Positions 1 through 8,832 of a DNA stretch of 37,685 bases are shown piece after piece. Positions within the stretch are counted from its first letter, which is position 1, and each line of letters begins with the position of its first letter. Source of the DNA: Planctomycetota bacterium. GTDB taxonomy: Bacteria > Planctomycetota > Phycisphaerae > Phycisphaerales > SM1A02. A program made the translations under genes and the position numbers. A model generated the notes under the pieces. It did no database searches and was not told the origin of the DNA. It saw nothing but the letters and a program-made list of their open reading frames with translations. The stretch covers positions 1 to 37,685 of the forward strand of contig VGYB01000019.1 of the NCBI GenBank assembly GCA_016873115.1, in the 5' to 3' direction.

Positions 1-282
1 GTCGATCTCGTCACGCTCTACGACGCTCAGTCGAAGAACGCCGAGGAGCGCAAGGCCATCGTTGACAAAACGAACGCCGTGGTGGACCAGGCCAGAAAGG
101 TCCCCGGGCTCGGTGTGGATTTCAGCGGCACGCACTCGCAGCCGGATGATGTCGGCCGCAGCGCGAAGGCGGCTGAAATCTTCGGATCGGCGGAGATGGC
201 GACCAAGGTCCAAGCCATCAAGCGCCGCGTGGACCCCGACAACCGATTCCGGTTCCATCCCTTCGCGAAGTTCATGGCGTAG
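1..282 (+). CDS. 3' end of a probable FAD-linked (berberine-bridge-like) oxidase, partial
   Basis: The frame is open from the first base of the window to a TAG at 280-282, giving about 93 C-terminal residues of a gene that starts upstream. The end of the protein, with the sequence VDPDNRFRFHPF, resembles the tail of FAD-binding type-4 oxidoreductases with a berberine-bridge C-terminal domain, where a K-R-Y-DP-x-N-x-F-R-F motif closes the FAD domain. No FAD-binding or covalent flavin attachment residues lie inside the visible part, so the assignment rests on this short motif only. After the TAG the same frame stays open for 19 more codons to a second TAG at 341-343. The gene converges on the minus-strand gene ending at 347. 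It could instead be an unrelated protein with a similar tail. Confidence 0.45.
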   Translation, partial: VDLVTLYDAQSKNAEERKAIVDKTNAVVDQARKVPGLGVDFSGTHSQPDDVGRSAKAAEIFGSAEMATKVQAIKRRVDPDNRFRFHPFAKFMA

Positions 283-346
283 GTGGACAGCACGATCGTT
301 CGCGCGCTCGACGCCGCGAAACCAGACAAGCCGGCGTAGCTCCGCC

Positions 347-2071
347 TTAGCGGCCCGCCGGCGTCCGGACGAGTCGTGCTCCGAAGAGTTCGTTGCGCGT
401 CGCGGGCGGAGCCGAGCTTCGAGCGTTCTTTCCCTGCGTTCCCGCTGCATCGGCCCAGCAACCGCCGCGAACGATCCGCGCGGAGCCCTCTGCGTCGCTC
501 GTCCAGTTCCAGAGGACTCCGGAGAGACCATCCCGACAGTCGAATGTCGCGGTCCACTCCGTCTCACTCGGAAGCCGCCAACCGCAGCCACCGAGTGGCG
601 TGACTACAGCGGACATGAGCCGGGCGCCATCCCGTTCAGCAAACTCGACGCGATACGCAGGCTCAAGTCCCGCGCGCCGCGAGAGTTCGTTGCACAGATC
701 GATCGCCTCGAACCAGGTCAGGCCCGCCGCTTGCGTCGGGCCGGTGCGCGGCTCGGGATCGACGCCGAACACCTCGCGATAGACGGTCGCGGGTACCAGC
801 GGTGTCGCGAGCTGACGGGCATCGTCCTTGCCGCAGTCGACGGCCGAGGCGAGAAACGCGGCGGTCGCGGGACCAGCGGGCAGCGAAGCAGCGGCAAGCT
901 CCTTCGGTGCCGCCGGCTCCGGCTGCGCAGACGCGAGCGCGTCCGCCACGAGCAGCACAGCCTGCGGCGTTGAGCGCTTTGCGAGCACCGCGTTCTCGGC
1001 AACGGTCTCGAGCGAGAGCCGCGTACCGCGCGCAAGCCGAAACGGCGGATCAACGAGGTACGGTCGGTCGACATGACCATTCCATTGGTCGATGCGGACG
1101 AGAGTCGTCGCACGGCCATCGGGGCCGACAGCCCACAGGCGGACGCGCACCGCGTACATCCCAGGTCGCAGCACGATCGCCACGAGATCAACATCGCGGT
1201 CGTTGGGCGGAGCGACGCTCGTGACGGTGTCGCCGACGCAGGTCTCCCGCTCCGCTCCCCCGCCACCGACGGTCATCGCGTGCAGCATGCGGATCGGCGA
1301 CTCCCCCACCACGACCGGAGGCAGCGCCTCGAGGCGGAATCGCCCGCTCTCGTCCCGCCCACGCCCGTCGGCGTGGCACTCGGCGACGATCGCCTCGTTG
1401 GCAGCAATGGAGATCGCGAAGCCGTCGGGAAGCACGAAGGCACCGTCGATTCCGACACCGCCGATGCCCCCCGCTGGCCGCGTCGCAAGATCGCCAGTCA
1501 GTTTGAAGCCGAGGCTCGCATCCCGCTCATCAAGACTCTTCGCGAGCTTCGCATCACCCGCACAGAGCAGCGTTCGGGCGACCAGCCCGGGCGTTTTCGC
1601 GCGGACGCGCCATCCACCGACGACGAGTGGCCGATCGGCGATGCCGGCGATGAACGACCGCATCTGACGATTGTCGTTCGCCCCGATCGTCCAGCCATCG
1701 GCGACATCCCACGCGACGATCGGCTCACGAGTCTCGGGGAGAGTCGCCGGATGGAGATCAACGGCCCCGTCGATCCCGTCACCTCGTTCGACCCACGCCT
1801 TCAGCGCGTTGATCTCATCTTCGGTCGGCCTTGACGGGAACTCGACCACGCCCTCAACGGGGAGGAACGGCGGCATCACACCGCTCTCGATGACCGCGAG
1901 CAGCGTTCGGGAAACGCGCTTCACCTCGGCTGGGCGCGTGAAGTCGTATGCGCCCGGACCGCCTGGACGGTGGCAGTGGAGGCAGCAGCGCTCCAGCACC
2001 GGCGCGACATCGCGTGCGAAGTCGGGCTCGGATGCCGTGAGCGCCGCGATCGCAAGCGCGATCAGTTGCAT
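347..2071 (-). CDS. Cytochrome c / monooxygenase-like / FGE-like multidomain protein
   Basis: This 574-residue protein begins with a short hydrophobic signal-like stretch (1-14). A class I cytochrome c domain follows, with heme motif CLHCH at 30-34 and a likely axial Met in the MPPF motif near 66-69; its neighbourhood (FARDVAP, CHRPGGPG) matches planctomycete cytochromes. Residues about 120-385 look like the C-terminal fold of copper type II ascorbate-dependent monooxygenases (PDGRATTL, a WNGH segment, PPFRLARGTRL). The paired His copper ligands usual there are not recognisable. Residues about 420-574 resemble a formylglycine-generating-enzyme/sulfatase-modifying domain (RLPSETEW, VRGGCW, GARLVR). 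The start overlaps the end of the upstream YHYH gene by 10 nt, so the two are probably translated together. Probable location is the periplasm. Substrate is unknown; a redox or scaffolding role is inference. Confidence 0.75.
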   Translation of the reverse strand: MQLIALAIAALTASEPDFARDVAPVLERCCLHCHRPGGPGAYDFTRPAEVKRVSRTLLAVIESGVMPPFLPVEGVVEFPSRPTEDEINALKAWVERGDGIDGAVDLHPATLPETREPIVAWDVADGWTIGANDNRQMRSFIAGIADRPLVVGGWRVRAKTPGLVARTLLCAGDAKLAKSLDERDASLGFKLTGDLATRPAGGIGGVGIDGAFVLPDGFAISIAANEAIVAECHADGRGRDESGRFRLEALPPVVVGESPIRMLHAMTVGGGGAERETCVGDTVTSVAPPNDRDVDLVAIVLRPGMYAVRVRLWAVGPDGRATTLVRIDQWNGHVDRPYLVDPPFRLARGTRLSLETVAENAVLAKRSTPQAVLLVADALASAQPEPAAPKELAAASLPAGPATAAFLASAVDCGKDDARQLATPLVPATVYREVFGVDPEPRTGPTQAAGLTWFEAIDLCNELSRRAGLEPAYRVEFAERDGARLMSAVVTPLGGCGWRLPSETEWTATFDCRDGLSGVLWNWTSDAEGSARIVRGGCWADAAGTQGKNARSSAPPATRNELFGARLVRTPAGR

Positions 2072-3222
2072 TCACCCCACGCCGCGAGCAGCAACGCAAG
2101 ATCGCCAGGACCGATCTGGCCGTCGCGATCGATGTCGCCGCCACCGCCGGACACACCCCACGCCGCAAGCAGCCAACCGAGATCGGCCGAATCGACCGTG
2201 CGATTCCAGTTGAGGTCAGCGGGGCATGGCCCGCCGGTGAAGGTGACCGGATTGTCGGTGGGCGACACATGGCCGCCATTCGGCCCCGTGTTCCCCGTGA
2301 CCAGCGTGCCCAAATAGCGCGGCCCGACGAGGTACGGGTACTCCGTCGCGCCACTCGCAGAGATCGTCGAAAAGTAGCACCATTGGCCTTCCGGGAACTC
2401 GGGCGTCACGCTGAATCGTGCGTTGTGGACATTCAGGTCGCCGAGTCCATTCACGAACTCGTAGTCCTCGACGAAGCAGCCGATGGGGTACTGCGTGCTC
2501 ACCGCAGGCCCGTACTGGTTCGGCGGCAACTGCGTGCCGTCGGGCAGCGTGGTCCGCTGCGTGATCGCCCGCGTGCGGTAGCTCGTGCGCATCCGGGCGA
2601 TGCCGCCGCTGCCGTCTGCGTTCAGGTAGCCGTATGGCCCGTAGATCGGGAAGCCGTCGAAGGCCCAGCCGATGATCGGCGAGTGATGCTGCGCATCGGT
2701 CGCCACGACGCAGGGCGGGAACTGGTGTGGGTGGTAGACGCCGCCCGGTGCGGGGTGTCCCTTGCAGGCGTCGAAGCTCGCCGCTTCCCAGTACATCGCG
2801 TTCCGGTGCCAGATGTTCTGGTTGTTGTAGCTCATCGCATCGAGGGCATTGAAGAACGGAACACCGTTCGAGAGGACGCCGATCGACCCGAGGGGAGTGG
2901 CCGTCGGTGACGACGCGACCGTCGGATTCTTCGCAATACGGAAGACCCAGTTCTGGTTGGCGGGCACATTCGGATTCCCCGGCCACGGTCCGATCGAATA
3001 GCTCGGAATGCCGGTGCTCGACGGATACACGAAGTTCGTCGAGTGCCGCACCAGCGTGACGTTCGCCAGGATGCCGCCGTAGCCCACCTGACCGCCGGTG
3101 TTGCGGATCCACTGGGTCGTCGCGGGCACGATCGACTGGGCAAGGGCCGCCGGAGCGGTCAGCAACGGGACCGTGACCAGCGTCACGCGTACCGCGAGGA
3201 CGGATCGAATTGGCTTGGTCAT
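2062..3222 (-). CDS. Secreted YHYH-domain protein with dockerin-like C-terminus
   Basis: A 386-residue secreted protein. The chosen start gives MTKPIRSVLAV followed by a hydrophobic core and an Ala-x-Ala-type cleavage site near residue 29; an in-frame ATG 18 nt upstream would only add a short leader. The body holds the YHYH-domain signature: VYHPHQFPPCV near residue 165 (the second Tyr is Pro here), then HSPIIGWAFDGFPIYGPYGY. The last 55 residues contain two Asp-rich, dockerin-like repeats (DLNWNRTVDSADLGWLLAAWG and DIDRDGQIGPGDLALLLAAWG), the usual tail of secreted planctomycete proteins. No Shine-Dalgarno is seen; a CAAGAT hexamer ends 6 nt before the ATG. It lies between the redoxin and cytochrome genes. 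YHYH domains have no established activity, though their His-rich core suggests metal binding. Confidence 0.8.
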   Translation of the reverse strand: MTKPIRSVLAVRVTLVTVPLLTAPAALAQSIVPATTQWIRNTGGQVGYGGILANVTLVRHSTNFVYPSSTGIPSYSIGPWPGNPNVPANQNWVFRIAKNPTVASSPTATPLGSIGVLSNGVPFFNALDAMSYNNQNIWHRNAMYWEAASFDACKGHPAPGGVYHPHQFPPCVVATDAQHHSPIIGWAFDGFPIYGPYGYLNADGSGGIARMRTSYRTRAITQRTTLPDGTQLPPNQYGPAVSTQYPIGCFVEDYEFVNGLGDLNVHNARFSVTPEFPEGQWCYFSTISASGATEYPYLVGPRYLGTLVTGNTGPNGGHVSPTDNPVTFTGGPCPADLNWNRTVDSADLGWLLAAWGVSGGGGDIDRDGQIGPGDLALLLAAWGECN

Positions 3223-3311
3223 CGCCCTATCTTGCAGCAACCTGCGGAGCGTGGGCCGCGAAACTCTGAAAACCCAAGAAAACTTGACTCCCAGACCGGC
3301 AATCCGGCTTC

Positions 3312-3923
3312 CTAGGGGACGGGCTCAAGGATGCACCCCACCGCCGCCGTGCGATCCGGATCGGGGCGACGGCCCGCGAACGCGGCGTCGAGCGCCTCAC
3401 GAAGGTCGTTGGTCCGGGCTGAAGGCCGGCGGCGCCCAGGCCCCTCAAAGAGATCGTTGATCCGGCCTCGGTAGAGCAGATCGAACCCCCCTGCGCCGTC
3501 GAGCCGAACGATCGCCGCCTCGGGCGACATCGTCGCGCCAGTGGCGCGGACCGTGGTCTGGCGCGGGTCGAGCAGCGTCGGCAACTCCAGGGCGAATTCG
3601 CGATGGTGCCGTTCGATCGTCGCGGGCGCGACATGCGGATCCGGGTAGACAAGCCAGACCGTGGCCCCGCGAGCGCGGGCGTCGTCACCGATGCGGGCGA
3701 TCTCGGACAAGAGCGCGTTCGCGATCGGGCAGCCGTCGACGAGGTAGATGAAGAGCACGAGCGATCCCCCACGGCCCCTGAACGGCTCGACGGTCCGGCC
3801 ATCGAGGGTGTGGACGGATGGGGGCGGATCCGCCGCGGACGGAGCGCTGCAAGCCACCGGAAGCATGCACACCAGCGCGACCACGAGCAGACGCGGGAGC
3901 AGCCGAATCCTTCGATGCCTCAC
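3312..3923 (-). CDS. Redoxin (AhpC/TSA-like) lipoprotein
   Basis: A 203-residue thioredoxin-fold protein starting at GTG, with an AGGAGG ribosome-binding site (3931-3936) 7 nt upstream. The N-terminus is a lipoprotein signal with lipobox LPVAC at residues 21-25. The redoxin core carries DGCPIAN near residue 64, the planctomycete variant of the peroxiredoxin/ResA active-site region with only one Cys in the motif, followed by YRGRIND near 151 and a final Cys in GCILEP. In many Planctomycetes this same redoxin, with the YRGRID and GC-I motifs, is fused directly to a cytochrome c and a copper-monooxygenase-like domain. Here the cytochrome part is a separate gene two positions downstream. It is probably membrane-anchored and acts in extracytoplasmic redox chemistry; partner and substrate are inferred only from context. 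Confidence 0.78.
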   Translation of the reverse strand: MRHRRIRLLPRLLVVALVCMLPVACSAPSAADPPPSVHTLDGRTVEPFRGRGGSLVLFIYLVDGCPIANALLSEIARIGDDARARGATVWLVYPDPHVAPATIERHHREFALELPTLLDPRQTTVRATGATMSPEAAIVRLDGAGGFDLLYRGRINDLFEGPGRRRPSARTNDLREALDAAFAGRRPDPDRTAAVGCILEPVP

Positions 3924-3947
3924 CCGAGGTCCTCCTGGTGAACGACA

Positions 3948-3984
3948 GCGGGCTCGACGCCCATGGTGGTGGCGTCGAGCCCGC
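3948..3984 (-). terminator. Hairpin terminator downstream of the LysM gene
   Basis: A perfect 14-bp inverted repeat (arms 3948-3961 and 3971-3984, loop 9 nt) lies 36 nt after the stop of the minus-strand LysM gene and before the redoxin gene. On the minus strand it is followed by TGTCGTTC, a weak U tract. The stem is very GC-rich and is the strongest hairpin in this intergenic gap, so it is most simply an intrinsic terminator separating the two transcripts. Confidence 0.7.
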
Positions 3985-4020
3985 GGATCGGATGGATCAG
4001 CCGTGTCTCGCGGCTCGTGG

Positions 4021-4845
4021 TCACTTGGCCGGGATCGTCAGGCTCTGGCCAGCCTTGAGCGAACCATCGGCTCCGATTGCGTTGGCCTCGCGGATGCGAT
4101 CAACATTGGCCTTGGTCGCCGTGCCGTACTCGGCCTTGGCGATCTTCCAGAGGGTGTCACCGTTCTTGACGGTGTAGCGGCGGCCGGTGGTTCCCGTCGA
4201 CTTGCTTGCGCCCTTCTTGGCCGGTGGGGTCGAGCCACGGGCTGCGCCACGCGTCGACTTGCTGGCAACTGCAATCTGATCGCCTGCGGGCAGTTGCAGG
4301 CTCGAACCGACCTTGAGGCTGTTCGGGTTGATGCCGGGGTTGGCTTCAAGGATGGCCGTCCACGCCGACTCGCGACCGTAGGTCTTCTGGGCGATGCCGC
4401 CGAGGGTGTCACCCGACACCACCGTGTAGGTCGTGGTCGCCGCGACCGGAGCGACCGGAGCGACCGGCTCGACGAAGGCTGGCGTGACGGCACGACCGTC
4501 GGGACCGCCACCGCCGTTGGTGACTCCAGGACCCGTCAAGCTGGGAGCCGGGGCATTGGGTGCCGCCGCCGGATCAACAGCCGGTTGGTTGAAGATGTCG
4601 ATGCCCGCCGGGGGCGAGATGACTTCGATCCCCGAGCCTCCGGGGGTTGCAGGCCCGAGCACGATCGTCTCGGGGAACGTCGTGCCGGTCAGGCCCTGAG
4701 AGTCCAGACCACCATCGGCCATGAGACCACCACTCGACAGGTCGCCGGTGGGGTTGGGTGAGGGGGCGATGAGCGTGAGGTAGACGCCAGTTCCGACGAA
4801 CAGAACCAACAGGAAAACCAACGCAATCTTCGTGCCACGAGCCAT
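4021..4845 (-). CDS. Membrane-anchored double-LysM protein
   Basis: A 274-residue protein. The start MARGTK at 4845 is chosen because a GGAAGGAG ribosome-binding site (4853-4860) sits 7 nt upstream; a longer frame from 4890 would place this site inside the gene. One N-terminal transmembrane or uncleaved signal segment (about residues 6-27) is followed by a long Pro/Gly/Ala-rich linker. Two LysM domains follow: TYTVVSGDTLGGIAQKTYG near 143-190 and RYTVKNGDTLWKIAKAEYG at 220-274, ending in LTIPAK. LysM domains bind N-acetylglucosamine polymers such as peptidoglycan, so an envelope-associated role is likely. No catalytic domain is present. The gene is bounded by hairpins at 4885-4903 and 3948-3984, so it is probably transcribed alone. 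Confidence 0.82.
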   Translation of the reverse strand: MARGTKIALVFLLVLFVGTGVYLTLIAPSPNPTGDLSSGGLMADGGLDSQGLTGTTFPETIVLGPATPGGSGIEVISPPAGIDIFNQPAVDPAAAPNAPAPSLTGPGVTNGGGGPDGRAVTPAFVEPVAPVAPVAATTTYTVVSGDTLGGIAQKTYGRESAWTAILEANPGINPNSLKVGSSLQLPAGDQIAVASKSTRGAARGSTPPAKKGASKSTGTTGRRYTVKNGDTLWKIAKAEYGTATKANVDRIREANAIGADGSLKAGQSLTIPAK

Positions 4846-4884
4846 GACAGTGCTCCTTCCGTGAAGCGTTATGTCTAGGAATAT

Positions 4885-4903
4885 CGGCATCGTCCTGATG
4901 CCG
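4885..4903 (-). terminator. Hairpin terminator downstream of secDF
   Basis: A perfect 7-bp stem (4885-4891 with 4897-4903) with a 5-nt loop lies 11 nt after the secDF stop codon on the minus strand and is followed there by ATATTCCTAGACAT, an A/T-rich stretch. It probably ends the Nudix-rhomboid-tgt-yajC-secDF transcript. The A/T-rich sequence behind it may also contain the promoter of the LysM gene. Confidence 0.6.
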
Positions 4904-4914
4904 GGCTCACATAA

Positions 4915-7900
4915 TTATTGAACATTCTTTGGGCGCGCCACATAGCTGAGCGGCGCCGCGATCAGCACCGAACTGGCCGTACCGGCGATGAGCCCCACCA
5001 TGAAGGTGAAGGCGAATGGGCGGATCCCGGTGCCACCCAACCAGTACAGGATCAACGCCGTGACCAAGGTGGCACCGCCGGTGAGCACCGTGCGGCTGAA
5101 GGTCTGGTTGACGGCATCGTTGACCATGTCGCGCGTGGCGAACTCGGCCTTGCCCTTGTTCTCGCGGATGCGATCGAGGATGACGATCGTGTCGTTCAGC
5201 GAGTAGCCGATGATCGTCAGCAGGCCGGAGATGACATTGAGGTCGATCCGGAAGCCCTCGATCAGCGTCGAGGCTCCGAAGGCCGACCCCTCGGTGCGGA
5301 CACTGAAGGCAAGCGCTCCCAAGCAGACGCAGACATTGAAGCTGACGGCCACGATCGTGGCCATGCTGTACCGCAGGCTGCCGAAGCGCAGCCAGATGTA
5401 GAGCAGCATGCCGATCATGCTGAGGACGACCGCCACGACCGCGCTGGCCGCCAGGTTCTCGGCAACCCTGGGCGAGAAGCTGCTCACCTGCTCAAGGCTG
5501 AGCTTCTGGGTGAGCGCTGCATTGACCAGCGTCCACTCAGGCTGCGCCACCACGCGATCCCAGGTCGCAGCGTCGACCTTCGAGATCAGCGCCTTTGGAT
5601 CGACGGACAGCATGACGATCGAGCTGTAGCCCGCACTCGGGTTGCCCGGCTGCGCCATGTCAAGCCCGATGAGCTCGGTCTCGCGCGACGAAATCGGGCC
5701 GAAGTCCGGCTGCGATCGCATGCGGCCAAGCCGAGCTTGCGCGTCGGCGAGCGTGATCGGCGGCGAGATGCCCTCGATCAGCACGGCCACGCCGCCTGCG
5801 TACTCGCTCACGCTCTCGCCACGGCCCTCACGCCCGATCACGGCACCGAGCGTGTCGGCGTTGACGGGACGGGTTTGGAGCGCCGCGGCATCGGTGCCCG
5901 CGCCCTTGAAGGTCAGGGGCAGGGTGACTTCGATGTCCTTCGAGAAGGCATTGGCGACGGCATCGACCACCGCCTCGGTGGCCGTGTCGTCACCGCTGAA
6001 GTCCGCAGGATTGGCCACCTTGATCTGGAAGGACGAGGCCTTGCCATCGGCGGTCGACTCACCCACGGTGAGGATGGTCGCGTTGCGCAACTGGGCCACG
6101 GCAGACGATGCACCCGCACCCTCGCCGATGGCACGGATGCGCTCTTCCACCTCCGGACGGGAGAGCGCCAGGCGCCCATCGAGACCACCGGCTTCTCCCT
6201 GGGCCGTGCGACGGGTGACCAGCGTCATGGTGATGCCGCCGCGGAACTCGGTATCGAGCATCTCGCGACCGCTGGAGAAGGTGGCCACGATGCTGACAAT
6301 CGCCAGCGCGATGCATCCCAGCCAGATCACGCCACGCTTGCCGATCCAGTCGACATTCGGCCGGAGTGCCGAGGCAATGCCCGGGAAGATGGTGGTGGTG
6401 AACGGAAGGCTATTGCGATGCAGCACATTGGTCCACAACGCAAGCAGCACGCGGGTCACCACCATCGCGGTGAACAGCGTGGTGATGACGCCGATGGCCA
6501 TGGTGAGCGCAAAGCCCTTCACTTCCGTGGCCGCAACCTTGTACAGCACCACGCAGACGATCAGGTTGGTGATGTTGCCATCGATGATCGCGCTGAAGGC
6601 GCGCTGGTAGGCGATGTCGATCGCATCGCGCAGGCGTTCCTTGTGCTCCGCCATTTCCTCGCGCAGGCGCTCGAAGATCAGCACATTCGCATCGACCGCC
6701 ATGGCGATCGAGAGTGCCACGCCCGCCAGGCCGGGCAGCGTGAACGCGCCATCGATGGCAGCCATGATGCCGAAGAGGAAGAGCGTGTTGAGTGCCAGCG
6801 CGATCACGGCAATCACGCCACCGCTGAGGTACCACGCGATCATGATCACGGCCGTGGCCACAGTCGAGAGCAGGACCGCCTCGAAGCCGCGCGCCAGGTT
6901 GTCCTTCCCGAGCGCCGGCCCAAGGATGCTCACCGAGACGGGCTCGGGCTTGAGCTTCGCCTCGAGTTCCCCGCCCTCGAGCACGCGGATGAGGTAGGTG
7001 ATGTCCTCGTTCGAGAAATTGCCCGTGATTCGGCCGGAACCGTTGATCTGCGACTGGAGCGTCGGCGCGGTGTAGAGCTCACCGTCGAGCACGATGCCCA
7101 TCGGGCGCTGCAGGTTGGCGCCGGTCAAGCGACCCATGGCCATGCCACCCTGTTGGTCGAGCTGGAACGAGACGCACGGGCGTCCGAACTCGTCGGCATC
7201 GCGGCGCGCGCTCTTCATGGACCAGACCTGGCCTGGCGCGTGCGTCATGCTCATCGCATCGGTGTCGTAGAGCAGCACATAGATCTGGCCCTCGTGCTGC
7301 GCGGCGACCATGTCGCGGCCGCGGAAGAAGCTCGCGGGATCCGCGAGCAGCGATTCGAGCTGGCGCGGATCGTCATACCACTGCTTCAGGTCGTTGAGCC
7401 GGTACCAGCTTGCGACCACGCTATCGGTGCCATCAGGGCCACGCTCGGAGAGCTGGGTCTGGAGCTCACCCACATTGACGCCCTGCGCATTCGCGGCGCT
7501 CACGGGGATGTGGAACTCGAGCACGCCCGCGGCACGCAGCAGGCGCTTGAGATCCTCAGGATCCTCGTAGCCGGTCATCGCCGTCGCATAGGCGTCGTAC
7601 TCCTTGACCAGGCCATCCAGCTCGGTGGCCGATTCGGGGCACTGCTTGGCGATCGCCTCGAGTTCACGCTCGCGCTGGCTCGGGCCGTAGACCGGATTGC
7701 CGGACTCGTCGAAGAGTGCCTTGCCCCTGTCATCACGCAGCCGGTCACCCTTGGTGGACAGCTGGAAGGCGCGCTTCAGGCGGGCTTCGTTGACGCTCGA
7801 GGCGAGCAGGGCCTCGCGTGCCTTGCGCTCAGCGAGTTCGGCCGAGGCGATGCGCTCCTCGATGGGAGCCAGCGTGGCGGCATCCGCGGACTGCTCGAGG

Positions 7901-8418
7901 GCAGTCTGGTACTCGGCGCGGGCCTGCAGGGCCTGATCATGCATGGACTGCAGTTGGGCGAGCCATGCCGCGCGGCTGCCGGCAGCGGGCGCGGCACCAT
8001 CCTTGGGCGCGGGCACGAGCGAGGTCGCGTTGCGCTCCTGCAGCGCGCGGTCGAGTTCCCGCGCCGTGAGCTGCATGCGGCCGGCCACCTCGGCCAGGCG
8101 CGTGCGGAAGGCCTCCTGCAGGGCCTTGCCCTCTTCCGAGGGAAGCGGCATGACGATCTCGATGCGGTCGCGACCCTGCGGGGTCATGCTGATGTCCAGC
8201 ACCCCCTGAGGATTGACGCGCCGCTTGAGGGCATCGATCACCTGCGTCAGGACCGTCAGGGAATCGACACCCTCTGGCATCTCGACGGCATAGACGAGGC
8301 TGACCCCGCCGCGAAGGTCCTTGCCGAGGCGGATCTTCTCCTTGGGCGGCCACACGGCAAGGGCCGCAAGGACGGCAAGGACAGCGATGAGGATGATCTT
8401 CGTGGTCAGCTTGTTCAT
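4915..8418 (-). CDS. secDF: Fused protein translocase subunit SecDF
   Basis: A single 1,167-residue chain contains SecD and SecF, the proton-driven accessory subunits that help pull secreted proteins through SecYEG. The SecD half has an N-terminal membrane helix (7-22), DLRGG at 34-38, the P1 domain, then GIVLDGELYTAPTLQS and the six-helix RND-type membrane domain with the conserved VDANVLIFERLREE motif. The SecF half starts near residue 690 with a helix, DTEFRGG near 720, a second periplasmic domain, and membrane helices with NDTIVILDRIRENK. The SecD P1 region is enlarged by about 150 residues of charged, probably coiled-coil helix (about 130-290). There are 17 nt and no clear ribosome-binding site between yajC and this start, suggesting coupled translation. 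A hairpin follows the stop. Confidence 0.95.
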   Translation of the reverse strand: MNKLTTKIILIAVLAVLAALAVWPPKEKIRLGKDLRGGVSLVYAVEMPEGVDSLTVLTQVIDALKRRVNPQGVLDISMTPQGRDRIEIVMPLPSEEGKALQEAFRTRLAEVAGRMQLTARELDRALQERNATSLVPAPKDGAAPAAGSRAAWLAQLQSMHDQALQARAEYQTALEQSADAATLAPIEERIASAELAERKAREALLASSVNEARLKRAFQLSTKGDRLRDDRGKALFDESGNPVYGPSQRERELEAIAKQCPESATELDGLVKEYDAYATAMTGYEDPEDLKRLLRAAGVLEFHIPVSAANAQGVNVGELQTQLSERGPDGTDSVVASWYRLNDLKQWYDDPRQLESLLADPASFFRGRDMVAAQHEGQIYVLLYDTDAMSMTHAPGQVWSMKSARRDADEFGRPCVSFQLDQQGGMAMGRLTGANLQRPMGIVLDGELYTAPTLQSQINGSGRITGNFSNEDITYLIRVLEGGELEAKLKPEPVSVSILGPALGKDNLARGFEAVLLSTVATAVIMIAWYLSGGVIAVIALALNTLFLFGIMAAIDGAFTLPGLAGVALSIAMAVDANVLIFERLREEMAEHKERLRDAIDIAYQRAFSAIIDGNITNLIVCVVLYKVAATEVKGFALTMAIGVITTLFTAMVVTRVLLALWTNVLHRNSLPFTTTIFPGIASALRPNVDWIGKRGVIWLGCIALAIVSIVATFSSGREMLDTEFRGGITMTLVTRRTAQGEAGGLDGRLALSRPEVEERIRAIGEGAGASSAVAQLRNATILTVGESTADGKASSFQIKVANPADFSGDDTATEAVVDAVANAFSKDIEVTLPLTFKGAGTDAAALQTRPVNADTLGAVIGREGRGESVSEYAGGVAVLIEGISPPITLADAQARLGRMRSQPDFGPISSRETELIGLDMAQPGNPSAGYSSIVMLSVDPKALISKVDAATWDRVVAQPEWTLVNAALTQKLSLEQVSSFSPRVAENLAASAVVAVVLSMIGMLLYIWLRFGSLRYSMATIVAVSFNVCVCLGALAFSVRTEGSAFGASTLIEGFRIDLNVISGLLTIIGYSLNDTIVILDRIRENKGKAEFATRDMVNDAVNQTFSRTVLTGGATLVTALILYWLGGTGIRPFAFTFMVGLIAGTASSVLIAAPLSYVARPKNVQ

Positions 8419-8435
8419 GGTGGATACCGCGCGAC

Positions 8436-8832
8436 TCAGTCTGCGGACTTGGCCTTCTCGAGGATGTCGCTCACGGCGTTGCGCGCGAAGGTGAGCTTGG
8501 TGCCCGACGATTCATCCACGCGCAGCGTGACCTGGTCGCTCTTGACCTCGATCACCACGCCGATGATGCCGCCGATGGTCTGCACGCGGTCGCGATTGGC
8601 GATCGATGCGAGCATGGCTTCGCGCTTCTTGCGCTCCTTGCGGCCGGTGATCATGGGCAGCACGAGGATGACGAGCATCATCGGGATCAGGATCCAGAAG
8701 AACCCACCCGGATCCTGCGAAGCGGCGGCCGGTGCGGTGCCGCCGGCTGGGGCGGAGCCCTGGGCAGCGACAGGTGCGGGAGCGGGCTGGCCCGGGAGGG
8801 GCGGTGCCTGCAGGATGGCGGCGGCGATGAAA

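Noticed and set aside
283-346. Terminator between the convergent oxidase and cytochrome genes
   Set aside because: Only short GC palindromes are present; no stem longer than about 6 bp with a pyrimidine tract.
62-973. A 303-codon plus-strand open frame
   Set aside because: Arg/Ser-rich shadow of the oxidase tail and of the minus-strand cytochrome gene.
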